From positions 62,001 through 126,000 of the forward strand of contig CANMCX010000008.1 of NCBI GenBank assembly GCA_947496465.1: a stretch of 64,000 bases of DNA, written 5' to 3'. The notes beneath the pieces were generated by a model. That model worked only from the letters and a program-made list of their open reading frames with translations. It had not been told where the DNA came from and made no database searches. Each line of letters starts with the position of its first letter. Position 1 is the stretch's first letter. Positions 28,376 to 36,348 of the stretch are shown in pieces. Made by a program: the position numbers and the translations under genes. The DNA is from Marinifilum_A sediminis. Lineage in GTDB: Bacteria; Bacteroidota; Bacteroidia; Bacteroidales; Marinifilaceae.

Positions 28376-28735
28376 ATGAAAAAGAAAAATAAAATTATCT
28401 ACTGGATAGCTACAGGATTACTTACGGCGCTCATGCTTATGTCGGCAAGCATGTATTTTTTAAATTACGAAATGGTAAGCCAAACTTTTAACAATTTGGG
28501 CTTTCCAACTTTTGTTATCTATCCATTAGCTATTGCTAAGATTCTAGGTTTAATTGCAATTTTAAGTCGTAAATCTCAACTATTAAAGGAATGGGCTTAC
28601 GCCGGATTTTTCTTTGATTTCCTTTTAGCCTTTGGAGGACATTGGATTGCTCAAGATGGGGAATATCTTATGGCACTAGTTGCTATGATTCTACTAGTTG
28701 TATCGAGAATATACGACGGGAAAGTATTTAAATAG
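28376..28735 (+). CDS. Small DoxX-like membrane protein
   Basis: 119 residues from the ATG at 28376; a TTG at 28367 gives a three-residue extension and is less likely. Four hydrophobic helices (about 8-28, 43-62, 70-88 and 92-112) with the pattern of DoxX-like/DoxD-like proteins, including the loop GHWIAQDG. Function of this small subgroup is not established; larger relatives are quinone-linked oxidoreductase subunits. A bidirectional terminator follows. Confidence 0.75.
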   Translation: MKKKNKIIYWIATGLLTALMLMSASMYFLNYEMVSQTFNNLGFPTFVIYPLAIAKILGLIAILSRKSQLLKEWAYAGFFFDFLLAFGGHWIAQDGEYLMALVAMILLVVSRIYDGKVFK

Positions 28736-28751
28736 TAGGATTCTATAAATA

Positions 28752-28784
28752 AAAAGGCTCCAAATATAGTTTTTGGAGCCTTTT
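28752..28784. terminator. Bidirectional terminator
   Basis: AAAAGGCTCCAAA (28752-28764) pairs with its exact complement at 28772-28784, with A-rich and T-rich flanks. It ends the DoxX-like gene (+) and the decayed T9SS gene (-). Confidence 0.85.
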
Positions 28785-28802
28785 CTTAATATAAATCGTT
28801 AA

Positions 28803-29198
28803 TTACTGCTTAATAATTTTCCAGATACTCCTTTCTTCGCCAATAACAATTACCATGAGGTACAAACCAGCAAAGTTTATCACTCAAGTTAATGTTGTTG
28901 GTTTGTGAAAGTATGTTGGTTCTGTAAATTAAATTCCCACCCGAGGCAAACACCTGTATGGAAGAATTAGTACTTAAATCTTCGTATCCTAAAATATCCA
29001 CCCGAAGTTGCCCTCTGGTTGGATTAGTATAAATTTTGATTTCTTTCTCTGCCAAAACTTCGGTAAAGAAATCTTCTATTTTCTCAGAAGTAAATCCCTC
29101 TGTTCCTGCACCGTTTATTTCTGTTTTGGCGCCGCCCAAATCAATGGTTCGGCTTACTCGGTTGCCTGCGGCATCGTAAGCGAAATTTATGGTGTTTT
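28803..29198 (-). pseudogene. Remnant of a YD-repeat protein with T9SS sorting domain, frameshifted
   Basis: In one frame the minus strand reads TINFAYDAAGNRVSRTI, a YD/RHS-repeat end, then DLGGAKTEING, a linker, and a T9SS type A sorting domain (IKIYTNPTRGQLRVDI and NLIYR). After LSDK the frame is lost: the expected ending FAGLYLMVIVIGEE and WKIIKQ-stop continues in another frame, to TAA at 28803-28805. A single-base indel near 28880 explains this. Upstream of TINF the frame meets a stop, so only the last 130 or so codons of a much longer surface protein survive. Such proteins are large secreted fibres or toxin carriers. The original gene's body is missing from the window. Confidence 0.75.
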
Positions 29199-29271
29199 AG
29201 CTCTTCCCACTTACATCACATACAAAGCAAAAATCAATATTGTATTAATATGCTTCATATTCATTTAATAG

Positions 29272-29640
29272 TTAATTTATATTCCAATACATACGAAAAG
29301 ATTTTAGATGTAAACCTTCTCTATAAACATTTATAATTTCGGAGCCCGAGTTTTTTACAATACTATCACTCTCATTTACATATTCAAAGAAACCACTTTT
29401 ATCTGCATTCCAAAATGTTTTCATGATTACTCCTGATCTATCCAAAATAAGAGTTTTATTATTATGGTTTTTCTGGTCAATATATTTCTTACTAACAATT
29501 CCAATATATTCCTTTTCAACCTGTCCTTTAAATAATTGAGGTAATTTGGAACTCTGTTTTTCTATAGTATAAGTGAAAAATAAAATTCCACTGATAATTA
29601 TTAAGCCTATATAAATAGACTTGATCCAATTTCTCTTCAT
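29272..29640 (-). CDS. Small single-pass membrane protein, unknown function
   Basis: 122 residues. One membrane helix near the N-terminus (about 8-24, SIYIGLIIISGILFFTY), then a mostly beta-stranded extracytoplasmic region with no recognised motif. It starts 4 bp after the stop of the 158-residue gene, so the two form one unit. It lies between two decayed T9SS-type genes; by position it could be an accessory or immunity protein of that locus, but nothing in the sequence proves this. Confidence 0.55.
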   Translation of the reverse strand: MKRNWIKSIYIGLIIISGILFFTYTIEKQSSKLPQLFKGQVEKEYIGIVSKKYIDQKNHNNKTLILDRSGVIMKTFWNADKSGFFEYVNESDSIVKNSGSEIINVYREGLHLKSFRMYWNIN

Positions 29641-29644
29641 ATTT

Positions 29645-30121
29645 TCAACTCTTGAAATCTTTCAATAATAAATCCTTTAATTCTGGAGTAAAGTGAGACC
29701 AAACAAGGTAAAAAAAATTACCATTGTGAAGAATAATTTTACACCCCTCTTCTTTTTCTTTTAGGGTGAACATTATCGTCTCATTTTTAATTTTCACTTT
29801 GTTGATATCAAAAACTAATTGCTGACTTTTATAATTTAGTATTTTAAAAGTTTTTATAATTAATTTATCGTTAGCTATTGTAATATTACTCACTGTGTTG
29901 TTAACTGTCCGTAAACACTTAAGCAATCCTCCAATATTAAATACTACCATAACCACGGTAAGAAATATTCCTAAGTATTTTATACCTTCGCTTCTAGCAC
30001 TAAATATCATGAGAAAAGAGAAGATACCTATAAATAGTGGTGAAAGGTAAAAATATTGATTGATATTTTTTTTACTCTTGCGCAAATAGGAATCTCCATT
30101 TGAGTTTAATTTATATTCCAT
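29645..30121 (-). CDS. Small membrane protein with PH-like C-terminal region, unknown function
   Basis: 158 residues. Two closely spaced membrane helices (about 26-44 and 50-70) are followed by a cytoplasmic beta-rich region (about 75-145: ITIANDKLIIKTF, LVFDINKVKIKN) ending in a helix (ELKDLLLKDF). This two-helix plus PH-like layout resembles bacterial PH/YdbS-like membrane proteins; the match is structural impression, not a motif hit. Its ATG overlaps closely with the stop of a doubtful upstream ORF (30124), and it is followed within 4 bp by another membrane-protein gene. Confidence 0.55.
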   Translation of the reverse strand: MEYKLNSNGDSYLRKSKKNINQYFYLSPLFIGIFSFLMIFSARSEGIKYLGIFLTVVMVVFNIGGLLKCLRTVNNTVSNITIANDKLIIKTFKILNYKSQQLVFDINKVKIKNETIMFTLKEKEEGCKIILHNGNFFYLVWSHFTPELKDLLLKDFKS

Positions 30122-30123
30122 TT

Positions 30124-30234
30124 TTAATGATTATAATTATATAATACTTGAACCTCTGAAACTACAGAATAAGCTATACCAACTTGAACATCAAAACATT
30201 TAATGGTATTAGCAGGATTGAGGCTTATAACCAT
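30124..30234 (-). CDS. Doubtful short ORF before the small membrane-protein pair
   Basis: An open frame runs from 30366 to a stop at 30124, but its first third lies inside a terminator hairpin, so only the part from the Met at 30234 (36 residues, MVISLNPANTIKCF onward) could be a gene. The stop lies 2 bp before the next ATG, which would suit translational coupling. No family is recognised; it may be debris of a larger gene. Confidence 0.25.
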   Translation of the reverse strand: MVISLNPANTIKCFDVQVGIAYSVVSEVQVLYNYNH

Positions 30235-30318
30235 ACTCCTCAATGATAATACACTTCCACCAACAACAATAAATATTGTAAAATCATTTAAACAACTCCA
30301 TTCAAAATGGGAAAATAC

Positions 30319-30354
30319 AAAAAAGCGCCTCATTTTTACCACAAGACGCTTTTT
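30319..30354 (-). terminator. Terminator behind the second T9SS remnant
   Basis: On the minus strand AAAAAGCG pairs with CGCTTTTT with additional inner pairs and a T6 end. It lies just downstream of the sorting-domain tail at 30370-30432, so that remnant still carries its own gene end. Confidence 0.65.
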
Positions 30355-30369
30355 ATGTTTACACAAGCA

Positions 30370-30432
30370 TTACTGCTTAATAATTTTTCTGGTCCTCCGC
30401 TCCTCAGCAATGGTAATTAGACAAAACATTTG
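30370..30432 (-). pseudogene. Second T9SS sorting-domain tail, remnant
   Basis: The minus strand reads CLITIAEERRTRKIIKQ-stop (TAA at 30370-30372), the last strand of a T9SS type A sorting domain, similar to the tail at 28803. The preceding GL of the usual GLYL motif lies in another frame, so this copy is also frameshifted. Nothing of the gene survives upstream; the next gene's terminator begins within 20 bp. Confidence 0.6.
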
Positions 30433-30443
30433 AGACCTAAGCA

Positions 30444-30471
30444 TAAAAAAAGCATCCCAAAATGGGATGCT
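30444..30471 (-). terminator. Terminator of the coiled-coil lipoprotein gene
   Basis: AGCATCCCA (30451-30459) pairs with TGGGATGCT (30463-30471); the minus strand ends in T7. Confidence 0.85.
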
Positions 30472-30497
30472 CTTATAACAAGCTCTGTTTGTATATA

Positions 30498-31367
30498 TTA
30501 TTTCACTGCAACTACTAAGTATTTAGAAGCTTTCCAGAATTCTTCAGGATTTAAGATTGTAATTGCTTCAATCTCTTTTTCTGTTCCTTCAATTCTGTAT
30601 GAATCACTTGGGTGTGAAGTTACCAAGCTAACTTTCTTACCAGAAACCGGAATGCTTGTTGTTTGAGTAATATCAATTTCGTTGAAGTTCTCAGGATTAA
30701 TTTTTTGGTTCAACTTGTTAGTTGCTCCAATTCCTAATAAACCACCTTCGCTAGTTACAACTTGCTTCATCTTCAATTCCTTGATATCTCCAATTACGTA
30801 ATGTGCTGTATTCAAGTCGGTAGTTTGCTCTTCAATCACTTTTGCTTTGTTGTCATTTTCAGTGTTTAATGCTACAACTGTACCATTCAACTCAGTCACC
30901 TGACCATTCAAATTCTCTACTTCAACATTTAACTGTGCAACTTGATCAGTTAAAGCCACTAATGATGCATCTTTCTCTTCGATTTGAGTTTTTAATCCAG
31001 CAACTAATTTCTTCAATTTCGAATTTTGATACCAACTATTCTTTAGTTTCTTATCTAAACTCTCAACCTTAGCTCTGTTTTCTTCTAAAAGATCACGAAC
31101 CAAATTCAAATCGTTAACAATTTGCTCTTTCTGTCCAACTGAAGGATTTTCATTTGCGTTAACTGCAATAATTTGTTCCTTCTCTTTAATAATGTCCAAA
31201 TTTGCTGCGATCACATCAAATGATTCAACAAAATCATCAATTGTAGAATCCTTTTCTTGAGCCATTTGTGTAAGCTGTACATTTTGCTCACGTAATTGTT
31301 TTAATTCTTTCTGGTTACAAGCTGTAAAAAACGGTAACACTAATAATGCAAATACTAACTTTCTCAT
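30498..31367 (-). CDS. Coiled-coil lipoprotein (Cbp1-like collagen-binding adhesin family)
   Basis: 289 residues. A lipobox (FFTAC, Cys17) gives an outer- or inner-membrane lipoprotein. Residues 20-185 are nearly all heptad-rich coiled coil (NLNGQVTELNGTVVALN and similar). The C-terminal 90 residues form a compact domain beginning HYVIGDIKELKMK and containing GGLLGIGATNKLNQ. This layout is shared by Bacteroidota lipoproteins named after the Cbp1 collagen-binding adhesin; binding of collagen is a family label rather than something visible here. It is monocistronic with its own terminator. Confidence 0.75.
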   Translation of the reverse strand: MRKLVFALLVLPFFTACNQKELKQLREQNVQLTQMAQEKDSTIDDFVESFDVIAANLDIIKEKEQIIAVNANENPSVGQKEQIVNDLNLVRDLLEENRAKVESLDKKLKNSWYQNSKLKKLVAGLKTQIEEKDASLVALTDQVAQLNVEVENLNGQVTELNGTVVALNTENDNKAKVIEEQTTDLNTAHYVIGDIKELKMKQVVTSEGGLLGIGATNKLNQKINPENFNEIDITQTTSIPVSGKKVSLVTSHPSDSYRIEGTEKEIEAITILNPEEFWKASKYLVVAVK

Positions 31368-31552
31368 AATTCTTAATTTTTAAACAGGTTTACATCAATT
31401 CAAATTCACGATTACATATGAGAATACTGTGCCGAAAATATTTTCAATGCCATTTTCACACACCTATAATATTTAATCATCTAGTTTTCAGTCTATCAAT
31501 AAAAAATATTTATTTGGCACATACAATTATTGGTTGTTCGTGTATTAAAAAT

Positions 31553-31650
31553 GTGTGGGAAAGATTCCACACTTTGTAGAAATCCGCTCTACAAAAAAAG
31601 CCTGCACATGGCAGGCTTTTGGGAGGGGACTTTTGGTTTTACCCAAAAGT
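31553..31650. repeat. Run of four short stem-loops after the ROK kinase gene
   Basis: In 98 bp there are four inverted repeats: GTGTGG/CCACAC (31553-31572), TTTGTAGA/TCTACAAA (31573-31595), AAAAGCCTGC/GCAGGCTTTT (31597-31620, with a minus-strand T7, the functional terminator of the kinase gene) and ACTTTTGG/CCAAAAGT (31629-31650). The third is a clear terminator; the role of the others is unknown. Confidence 0.6.
31593..31620 (-). terminator. Terminator of the sugar kinase/transporter operon
   Basis: A 10-bp stem with a 4-nt ACAT loop region (CATG on the other strand) and seven Ts on the minus strand, 42 bp beyond the kinase stop. Confidence 0.85.
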
Positions 31651-31662
31651 TATCGATTTTCG

Positions 31663-32625
31663 TTAATTTCTTTCATCCTTTTTATTCCAAATTAAAGCTG
31701 CTGCACCTAAAACTGCTGCATTGTCTTTAATTCCCGAAGGCAATACTTTTATTTTATCCTTATAGATTGGTAAAAGATGTTTTTCCAGTGTTTCTCGAAC
31801 CGGATCAAAAAGAATATCTCCAGCTTTTGTCAGACCACCAAATAAAAAGATGGCTCCCGGACTGGTAACAGCTACTACATTCGCCAAAACTTCACCAAGC
31901 ATTTGAGCAGTATAAGCAAAGGTTTCATTTGCAACCAAATCTCCTCGATCAGCAGCTTCGGCAACCATTTTTGCGGTAAGCTGACTGAATGGCACATCTC
32001 TCAATTCGCTATGCCCAAGATGACGAGCCAATAATTTATAAACAGTTCTTTTAACTCCTGTAGCCGAAACGTAAGTTTCTAAGCAACCTTTACGCCCACA
32101 ACCACATTCGCGTCCACTTTTACGAACAATCATGTGTCCAACTTCTCCAGCAAAACCATCATGTCCATATAGTAAATCACCATTTACCACAATACCACTA
32201 CCCAATCCTGTACCCAGAGTGATCACCATGAAATTGTTCATTCCTTTAGCTGCTCCAAATACCTTTTCTCCCATTGCCGCAGCATTGGCATCATTGGTAA
32301 TAATTACCGGAACATCTAATCTTTCTTTCACTAGAGAAACTAAAGGCACACTTCCCTTCCATCTTAAATTAGCAGCTTGTTCAATTGTTCCTGTATAATA
32401 GCTTGCATTTGGTGCTCCAATACCTATTCCAATTATTTCTAATTCCTCATTCGACTCTTTAAGTTTTACCTTAACACACTCGAACAACTCATCTAAATAA
32501 TCATTAATATCTGCATGCTTTTGAGTTGGAATACTTCCTGTCACCAAACATTTCCCCTCTTTATCTATGCATCCAAACACAGTATTGGTTCCACCAATAT
32601 CAATACCTAAAGCGACTTTTTTCAT
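31663..32625 (-). CDS. ROK-family sugar kinase (glucokinase/fructokinase type)
   Basis: 320 residues from the ATG at 32625; an upstream TTG adds five residues and is less likely. The phosphate-binding motif DIGGTNT is near the N-terminus, the catalytic region reads NDANAAAMGE, and the ROK zinc motif is CGCGRKGCLETYVS. GTGLGSGIVV and FGGLTKAGD complete the fold. It has no helix-turn-helix, so it is an enzyme and not a ROK repressor. It phosphorylates a hexose brought in by the transporter encoded 24 bp upstream. Confidence 0.93.
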   Translation of the reverse strand: MKKVALGIDIGGTNTVFGCIDKEGKCLVTGSIPTQKHADINDYLDELFECVKVKLKESNEELEIIGIGIGAPNASYYTGTIEQAANLRWKGSVPLVSLVKERLDVPVIITNDANAAAMGEKVFGAAKGMNNFMVITLGTGLGSGIVVNGDLLYGHDGFAGEVGHMIVRKSGRECGCGRKGCLETYVSATGVKRTVYKLLARHLGHSELRDVPFSQLTAKMVAEAADRGDLVANETFAYTAQMLGEVLANVVAVTSPGAIFLFGGLTKAGDILFDPVRETLEKHLLPIYKDKIKVLPSGIKDNAAVLGAAALIWNKKDERN

Positions 32626-32649
32626 TTCTACTTTTTTCAATATTTTATT

Positions 32650-33876
32650 CTAGTGTTTATGCCCTTTAAATGCATAATACAATATATAAGCATAGCATAA
32701 AATGGCTACTACAAAGGAATTGGCTAATCCAAAACTATCTGCTAACATTCCCATAACCATAGGAACTACCGCACCTCCAACAATTGCTAAACAAAGAATT
32801 CCCGATCCCTGGCTAGTATGCTTACCTAATCCATCAATAGCCAATGTAAATATTGTAGGGAACATGATTGAATTGAATAAGCCAACCAAAACAATACTCC
32901 AAAGTGCAACATATCCTGTGGTAAGCATGCTAATAACAATTAGAACAACTACCATTACAGAATTAAAAGCCAATACTTTTGCTGCAGATATTTTTTGCAT
33001 TATTGCAGAACCAACAAATCGTCCTACCATAGCTCCACCCCAAAAAATAGATACATATCTTGCTGCATCGGCTTCACCAAACAAGTGCAAACCCTCATCT
33101 CCAAAATACATCACTAATGCACTACCGATCGATACTTCGGCTCCCACATAAGTAAAAATACCAACTGCTCCTAAAACAAGGTGACGAAATTTCCAGGCAG
33201 AACCTTCTGCTTTTGCATCCTCAGTATCCTGTATCTTAGGCAATTTTACAAAAGCAAAAACAAGAGCAATTAACACTAAAGTTAAAGCTAAACCAACATA
33301 AGGCAACTGCACAGCTTCAGCTTTACTTGCCAAATCCTGATTTGTATTATCCAAAATTAACCATGCTCCAAACATAGGAGCTACAGTTGTACCCAAAGCA
33401 TTAAACCCTTGAGTTAAATTCAATCGACTCGATGCCGTTTCAGGAGTTCCCAATTCTGCAACATAAGGATTTGCAGCTACCTGTAAAACAACTATTCCAG
33501 ATGCTAATACAAACAAAGCAAACAAGAAAAATGGATAAGAATGAAATGCTGCTGCCGGATAAAACATTGCTGCTCCAATTCCTGCAACTCCCAATCCTGT
33601 AACAATTCCCATTTTATAACCAATCTTTCCAATAATCCATCCTGATGGAAGTGATATTAGAAAATAAGCACCGAAAAATGAAAACTGAACCATCATTGCC
33701 TGAGTGATAGTTAAATCGAACAGACCTTTTAAATGAGGTATTAAAATATCATTCATACAGGTTAAAAATCCCCACATGAAAAACAGAGATGTAAGAAGCC
33801 ATAGTGCTCCTTTATAATTCATTCCTTCTTTTGCTCCTGATGTATTCGAAGCAACATTTGTGTTAATAGAGACCAT
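32650..33876 (-). CDS. MFS sugar transporter, FucP/glucose-galactose type
   Basis: 408 residues with about 12 membrane helices. Motifs of the FucP-like group are present: WGFLTCMNDILIPHLK at the first helix, SLPSGWIIGKIGYKMG after helix 2, and QVAANPYVAELG in helix 4. It should act as a proton-sugar symporter in the inner membrane. It begins an operon with a ROK kinase and is divergent from an AraC regulator, making a compact sugar uptake cassette. The sugar (glucose, galactose, fucose, mannose, N-acetylglucosamine or fructose) cannot be told. Confidence 0.92.
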   Translation of the reverse strand: MVSINTNVASNTSGAKEGMNYKGALWLLTSLFFMWGFLTCMNDILIPHLKGLFDLTITQAMMVQFSFFGAYFLISLPSGWIIGKIGYKMGIVTGLGVAGIGAAMFYPAAAFHSYPFFLFALFVLASGIVVLQVAANPYVAELGTPETASSRLNLTQGFNALGTTVAPMFGAWLILDNTNQDLASKAEAVQLPYVGLALTLVLIALVFAFVKLPKIQDTEDAKAEGSAWKFRHLVLGAVGIFTYVGAEVSIGSALVMYFGDEGLHLFGEADAARYVSIFWGGAMVGRFVGSAIMQKISAAKVLAFNSVMVVVLIVISMLTTGYVALWSIVLVGLFNSIMFPTIFTLAIDGLGKHTSQGSGILCLAIVGGAVVPMVMGMLADSFGLANSFVVAILCYAYILYYAFKGHKH

Positions 33877-33967
33877 ATTGTAATATTTTCAATCGTTTGA
33901 GTAAGTGTTGACAAATCTCTACTATTTTCTACAAACAACATTTTACTATTTTACCATTTAATTGTAC

Positions 33968-33975
33968 TATATTTG
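33968..33975 (+). promoter_or_regulatory. Candidate -7 box of the AraC-type regulator gene
   Basis: TATATTTG matches TAnnTTTG exactly; a start site near 33982 gives a leader of about 150 nt. No clear -33 box. Confidence 0.4.
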
Positions 33976-34022
33976 CACTCGATACATACAATGATATATA
34001 TCGTGGTAATTTAATACACCTA

Positions 34023-34038
34023 CTAGCTTTCAAGCTAG
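34023..34038. promoter_or_regulatory. 16-bp inverted repeat upstream of the AraC-type gene
   Basis: CTAGCTT-TC-AAGCTAG, perfect 7-bp arms, about 95 bp before the regulator start and about 150 bp before the transporter start. It would lie in the regulator's leader if the upstream -7 box is used. Candidate operator, unproven. Confidence 0.4.
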
Positions 34039-34133
34039 CTTTGATCCTCTTTTTAATTGCACTGTGATTGGATAGTATTATATTAGCAAGGTACAAGCTA
34101 AATACAACACGAATAAGATAAAATAATACAAGT

Positions 34134-35012
34134 ATGTCTTTAATCCTGGAAGAAATATCTGTTAAAAATGAACATTCTTTTCGCTCAAAAGTTGATGTAT
34201 TGCCACATATAGAAGTACCCTGGCATCATCATCCGGAATTTGAATTGATTTACATTGAAAAGAGTAAAGGAACTTTGGTTGTTGGTGATTGTATTGACCA
34301 CTTTAAAGATGGTGATATGGTTTTTATTGGTCCTAACACACCGCACGTAATGAAAAACGATGATCCGTACTATCAAAACAATCCAGAATTAAGAGCTATC
34401 GCTTGGGTGGTTCATTTTAAGGAAGATACTTTTGGTAAAGAGTTTTTCCTTCTTCCCGAAATGCAAAGAATTAGAAAATTCTTAGTTAAATCATTCCAAG
34501 GAGTAAGAATTGAAGGCAGCACCAAATACAAAATCATACAACATTTAAAAACTCTTCATTCATCAGATTATTCACAAAGAATTATCGTCCTGCTTCAAAT
34601 ACTTCAAATCATAGCTCAATCAGAAGATTTAGAGTATTTGGCTTCTGACAATTTTGTGGAATCATTCAGTCAAACAAGCAATCAAAAGTTATACAAAATA
34701 TACGAATACGTAAGTAAAAATTTCCAGCAAAAAATAGAATTAGACGAAGCTGCAAAAGTGGCTAATATGAGTAAGACAGCTTTCTGTCGATTTTTCAAAA
34801 GCAAAACAAAGAAAACCTTTTCAGAGTTTTTGAATGAAATGCGTATCAACTATGCAAAGAAATTATTAGCCGAAGGGAAATTAACCGTTTCTCAGATTGC
34901 CTACGAATGTGGTTTTAATAGTCCTTCGTATTTTAACAAGCAATTTAAAGCCAGTACGGGAAAGGCTCCGTTACAATTGCGCGGTCAAAATTTCAATGAA
35001 ACTATTCATTAA
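34134..35012 (+). CDS. AraC-family transcriptional regulator with N-terminal cupin
   Basis: 292 residues. The cupin sensor domain (about 1-125) has EVPWHHHPEFELIYIEKSKGTLVVGD and the PHVM motif of sugar-binding AraC cupins. The C-terminal part (about 190-285) has two helix-turn-helix units, with AAKVANMSKTAFCRFFKSKT and ISQIAYECGFNSPSYFNKQFK-like VSQIAYECGF and SPSYFNKQFK. It is divergent from the MFS transporter/ROK kinase operon, so it most likely controls it in response to the sugar. Confidence 0.92.
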   Translation: MSLILEEISVKNEHSFRSKVDVLPHIEVPWHHHPEFELIYIEKSKGTLVVGDCIDHFKDGDMVFIGPNTPHVMKNDDPYYQNNPELRAIAWVVHFKEDTFGKEFFLLPEMQRIRKFLVKSFQGVRIEGSTKYKIIQHLKTLHSSDYSQRIIVLLQILQIIAQSEDLEYLASDNFVESFSQTSNQKLYKIYEYVSKNFQQKIELDEAAKVANMSKTAFCRFFKSKTKKTFSEFLNEMRINYAKKLLAEGKLTVSQIAYECGFNSPSYFNKQFKASTGKAPLQLRGQNFNETIH

Positions 35013-35023
35013 AAGATGTAAGT

Positions 35024-35896
35024 TTAGAATAAGTCTCGACAATATTCGATTAGTTCCAAAGAATCCTGATACTTTTTTGAGGCATCAATTAACAAGAATT
35101 TCTTTTCCAAATCACGCAAGCATCCTGCACTGGTGCAAACTCTCAGCTGATTGTCTCCAACCATTTCGGCTCCATAATCGGCTGCAATGTGTCCGCAAAC
35201 TATATTGTTCATTGGTGTTTCTAATCTATCTTGGCTGGTAACTCTCAACAAATCCTCTACATAATTCAAATATTCATCATTGAATTGTTTCTCGTTCCCA
35301 TTCATTAAAATGTCCCACAAAAAATCTCCCTTTTCAGTATTCATAAAATCTGAACCTATTTGTGGATCAAACTTTTTTATATTTTCTATATGCCTGGTAA
35401 ATTCATCCTGATGATTGAAATTCTTTAGATATTGTAGATTAAATTTCTCATCATCTTTATATCTGTTCGATGCACCAGTGTGATTTATTAATGTTCCTCC
35501 ATCAGTTCGAAGCATTAAAGGCATATTCATAAAAAACTGAATCACCTCTTCCCTACACTTTTGAATTCTGTATTCGAACCATGAAGTAAATTCTAAAGGA
35601 CCTTTTGCCAAAGGAATATGGTAAATGTGTACAAACTCATGATTCCCCAACAGACAAATTACATCACTATCAGGATCATTGGCTTTCAGATCCATCAATT
35701 CTTCTATCATCTCAAGCGATTCATCCTTCTGCTTGCCAGGATATGCATGAATTAAATCACCCAAAAACACCAGGTAATCGGCTTTTCCTTTTGATTTTAA
35801 CTCTTCGTATGTTTTCAAAACTTTCCTAAAATCAAATCCATTTCCATGTAAATCGGAAACAATCATTAATTTTCCAAAGGAGATATCTCTAATCAT
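35024..35896 (-). CDS. Calcineurin-like metallophosphoesterase
   Basis: 290 residues. Metal-ligand motifs in order: SDLHGN, FLGDLIH, LLGNHEF, NHTGAS and VCGHIAADYG, the full pattern for a two-metal phosphoesterase. No signal peptide, so cytosolic. It resembles the Ser/Thr-phosphatase-like branch (PrpE/ApaH-like), but the physiological substrate is unknown. It is convergent with the AraC gene with only 11 bp between stops, and stands alone. Confidence 0.85.
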   Translation of the reverse strand: MIRDISFGKLMIVSDLHGNGFDFRKVLKTYEELKSKGKADYLVFLGDLIHAYPGKQKDESLEMIEELMDLKANDPDSDVICLLGNHEFVHIYHIPLAKGPLEFTSWFEYRIQKCREEVIQFFMNMPLMLRTDGGTLINHTGASNRYKDDEKFNLQYLKNFNHQDEFTRHIENIKKFDPQIGSDFMNTEKGDFLWDILMNGNEKQFNDEYLNYVEDLLRVTSQDRLETPMNNIVCGHIAADYGAEMVGDNQLRVCTSAGCLRDLEKKFLLIDASKKYQDSLELIEYCRDLF

Positions 35897-35980
35897 TTTA
35901 AAAATAATTTATGATGACGACCCAAATGATCTGCAAAAGTTCTAAATTTTTAATAAATTAAAAAAGTCTGAGGTATTTTT

Positions 35981-36337
35981 ATGTGGAACTTTAAAATGAT
36001 TACGATTATGCTGGAAGAATTAATAAAAAATACACACAAATATTACTGGCGAATTAATAAGGATGGTGATTTAATACTTGGCAGTTCGGATATAGAACCA
36101 AAAGCCAAAGTCATTTTCACACGCACTAAAAAATGGGTAAATCTGGCTCCTATTGTGGAAGAATCTCCTGGAGTTTACCTGGGTAAACCACATAACTATC
36201 TAAAAAAAAGTGAGGAGTATGAACAAGTCACTGAATTATTTAAGCTGGTTAATGCATTTTTGAAAGATGATCCTAAAATAGACCACGATAAAGCTTTCAA
36301 AAATACAATGAGATTACTTCAAGAGTATTATCACTAA
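35981..36337 (+). CDS. Small conserved-looking protein, unknown function
   Basis: 118 residues if started at 35981; in-frame ATGs at 35996 and 36008 are also possible, and 36008 (MLEELIKNTHKYYWRIN) is the cleanest. No signal peptide or membrane helix. Mixed alpha/beta composition, with a C-terminal helical half. It lies 11 bp before the Atp10-like gene and is probably co-transcribed with it. No family recognised. Confidence 0.6.
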   Translation: MWNFKMITIMLEELIKNTHKYYWRINKDGDLILGSSDIEPKAKVIFTRTKKWVNLAPIVEESPGVYLGKPHNYLKKSEEYEQVTELFKLVNAFLKDDPKIDHDKAFKNTMRLLQEYYH

Positions 36338-36348
36338 AATTAAACTTC

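Noticed and set aside
30203..30433. 76-codon plus-strand frame across the T9SS remnant region
   Set aside because: It is antisense to the sorting-domain tail and terminator, and has no recognisable features.
32702..33151. 149-codon plus-strand frame inside the MFS transporter gene
   Set aside because: Opposite-strand shadow of a clearly conserved membrane-protein gene.
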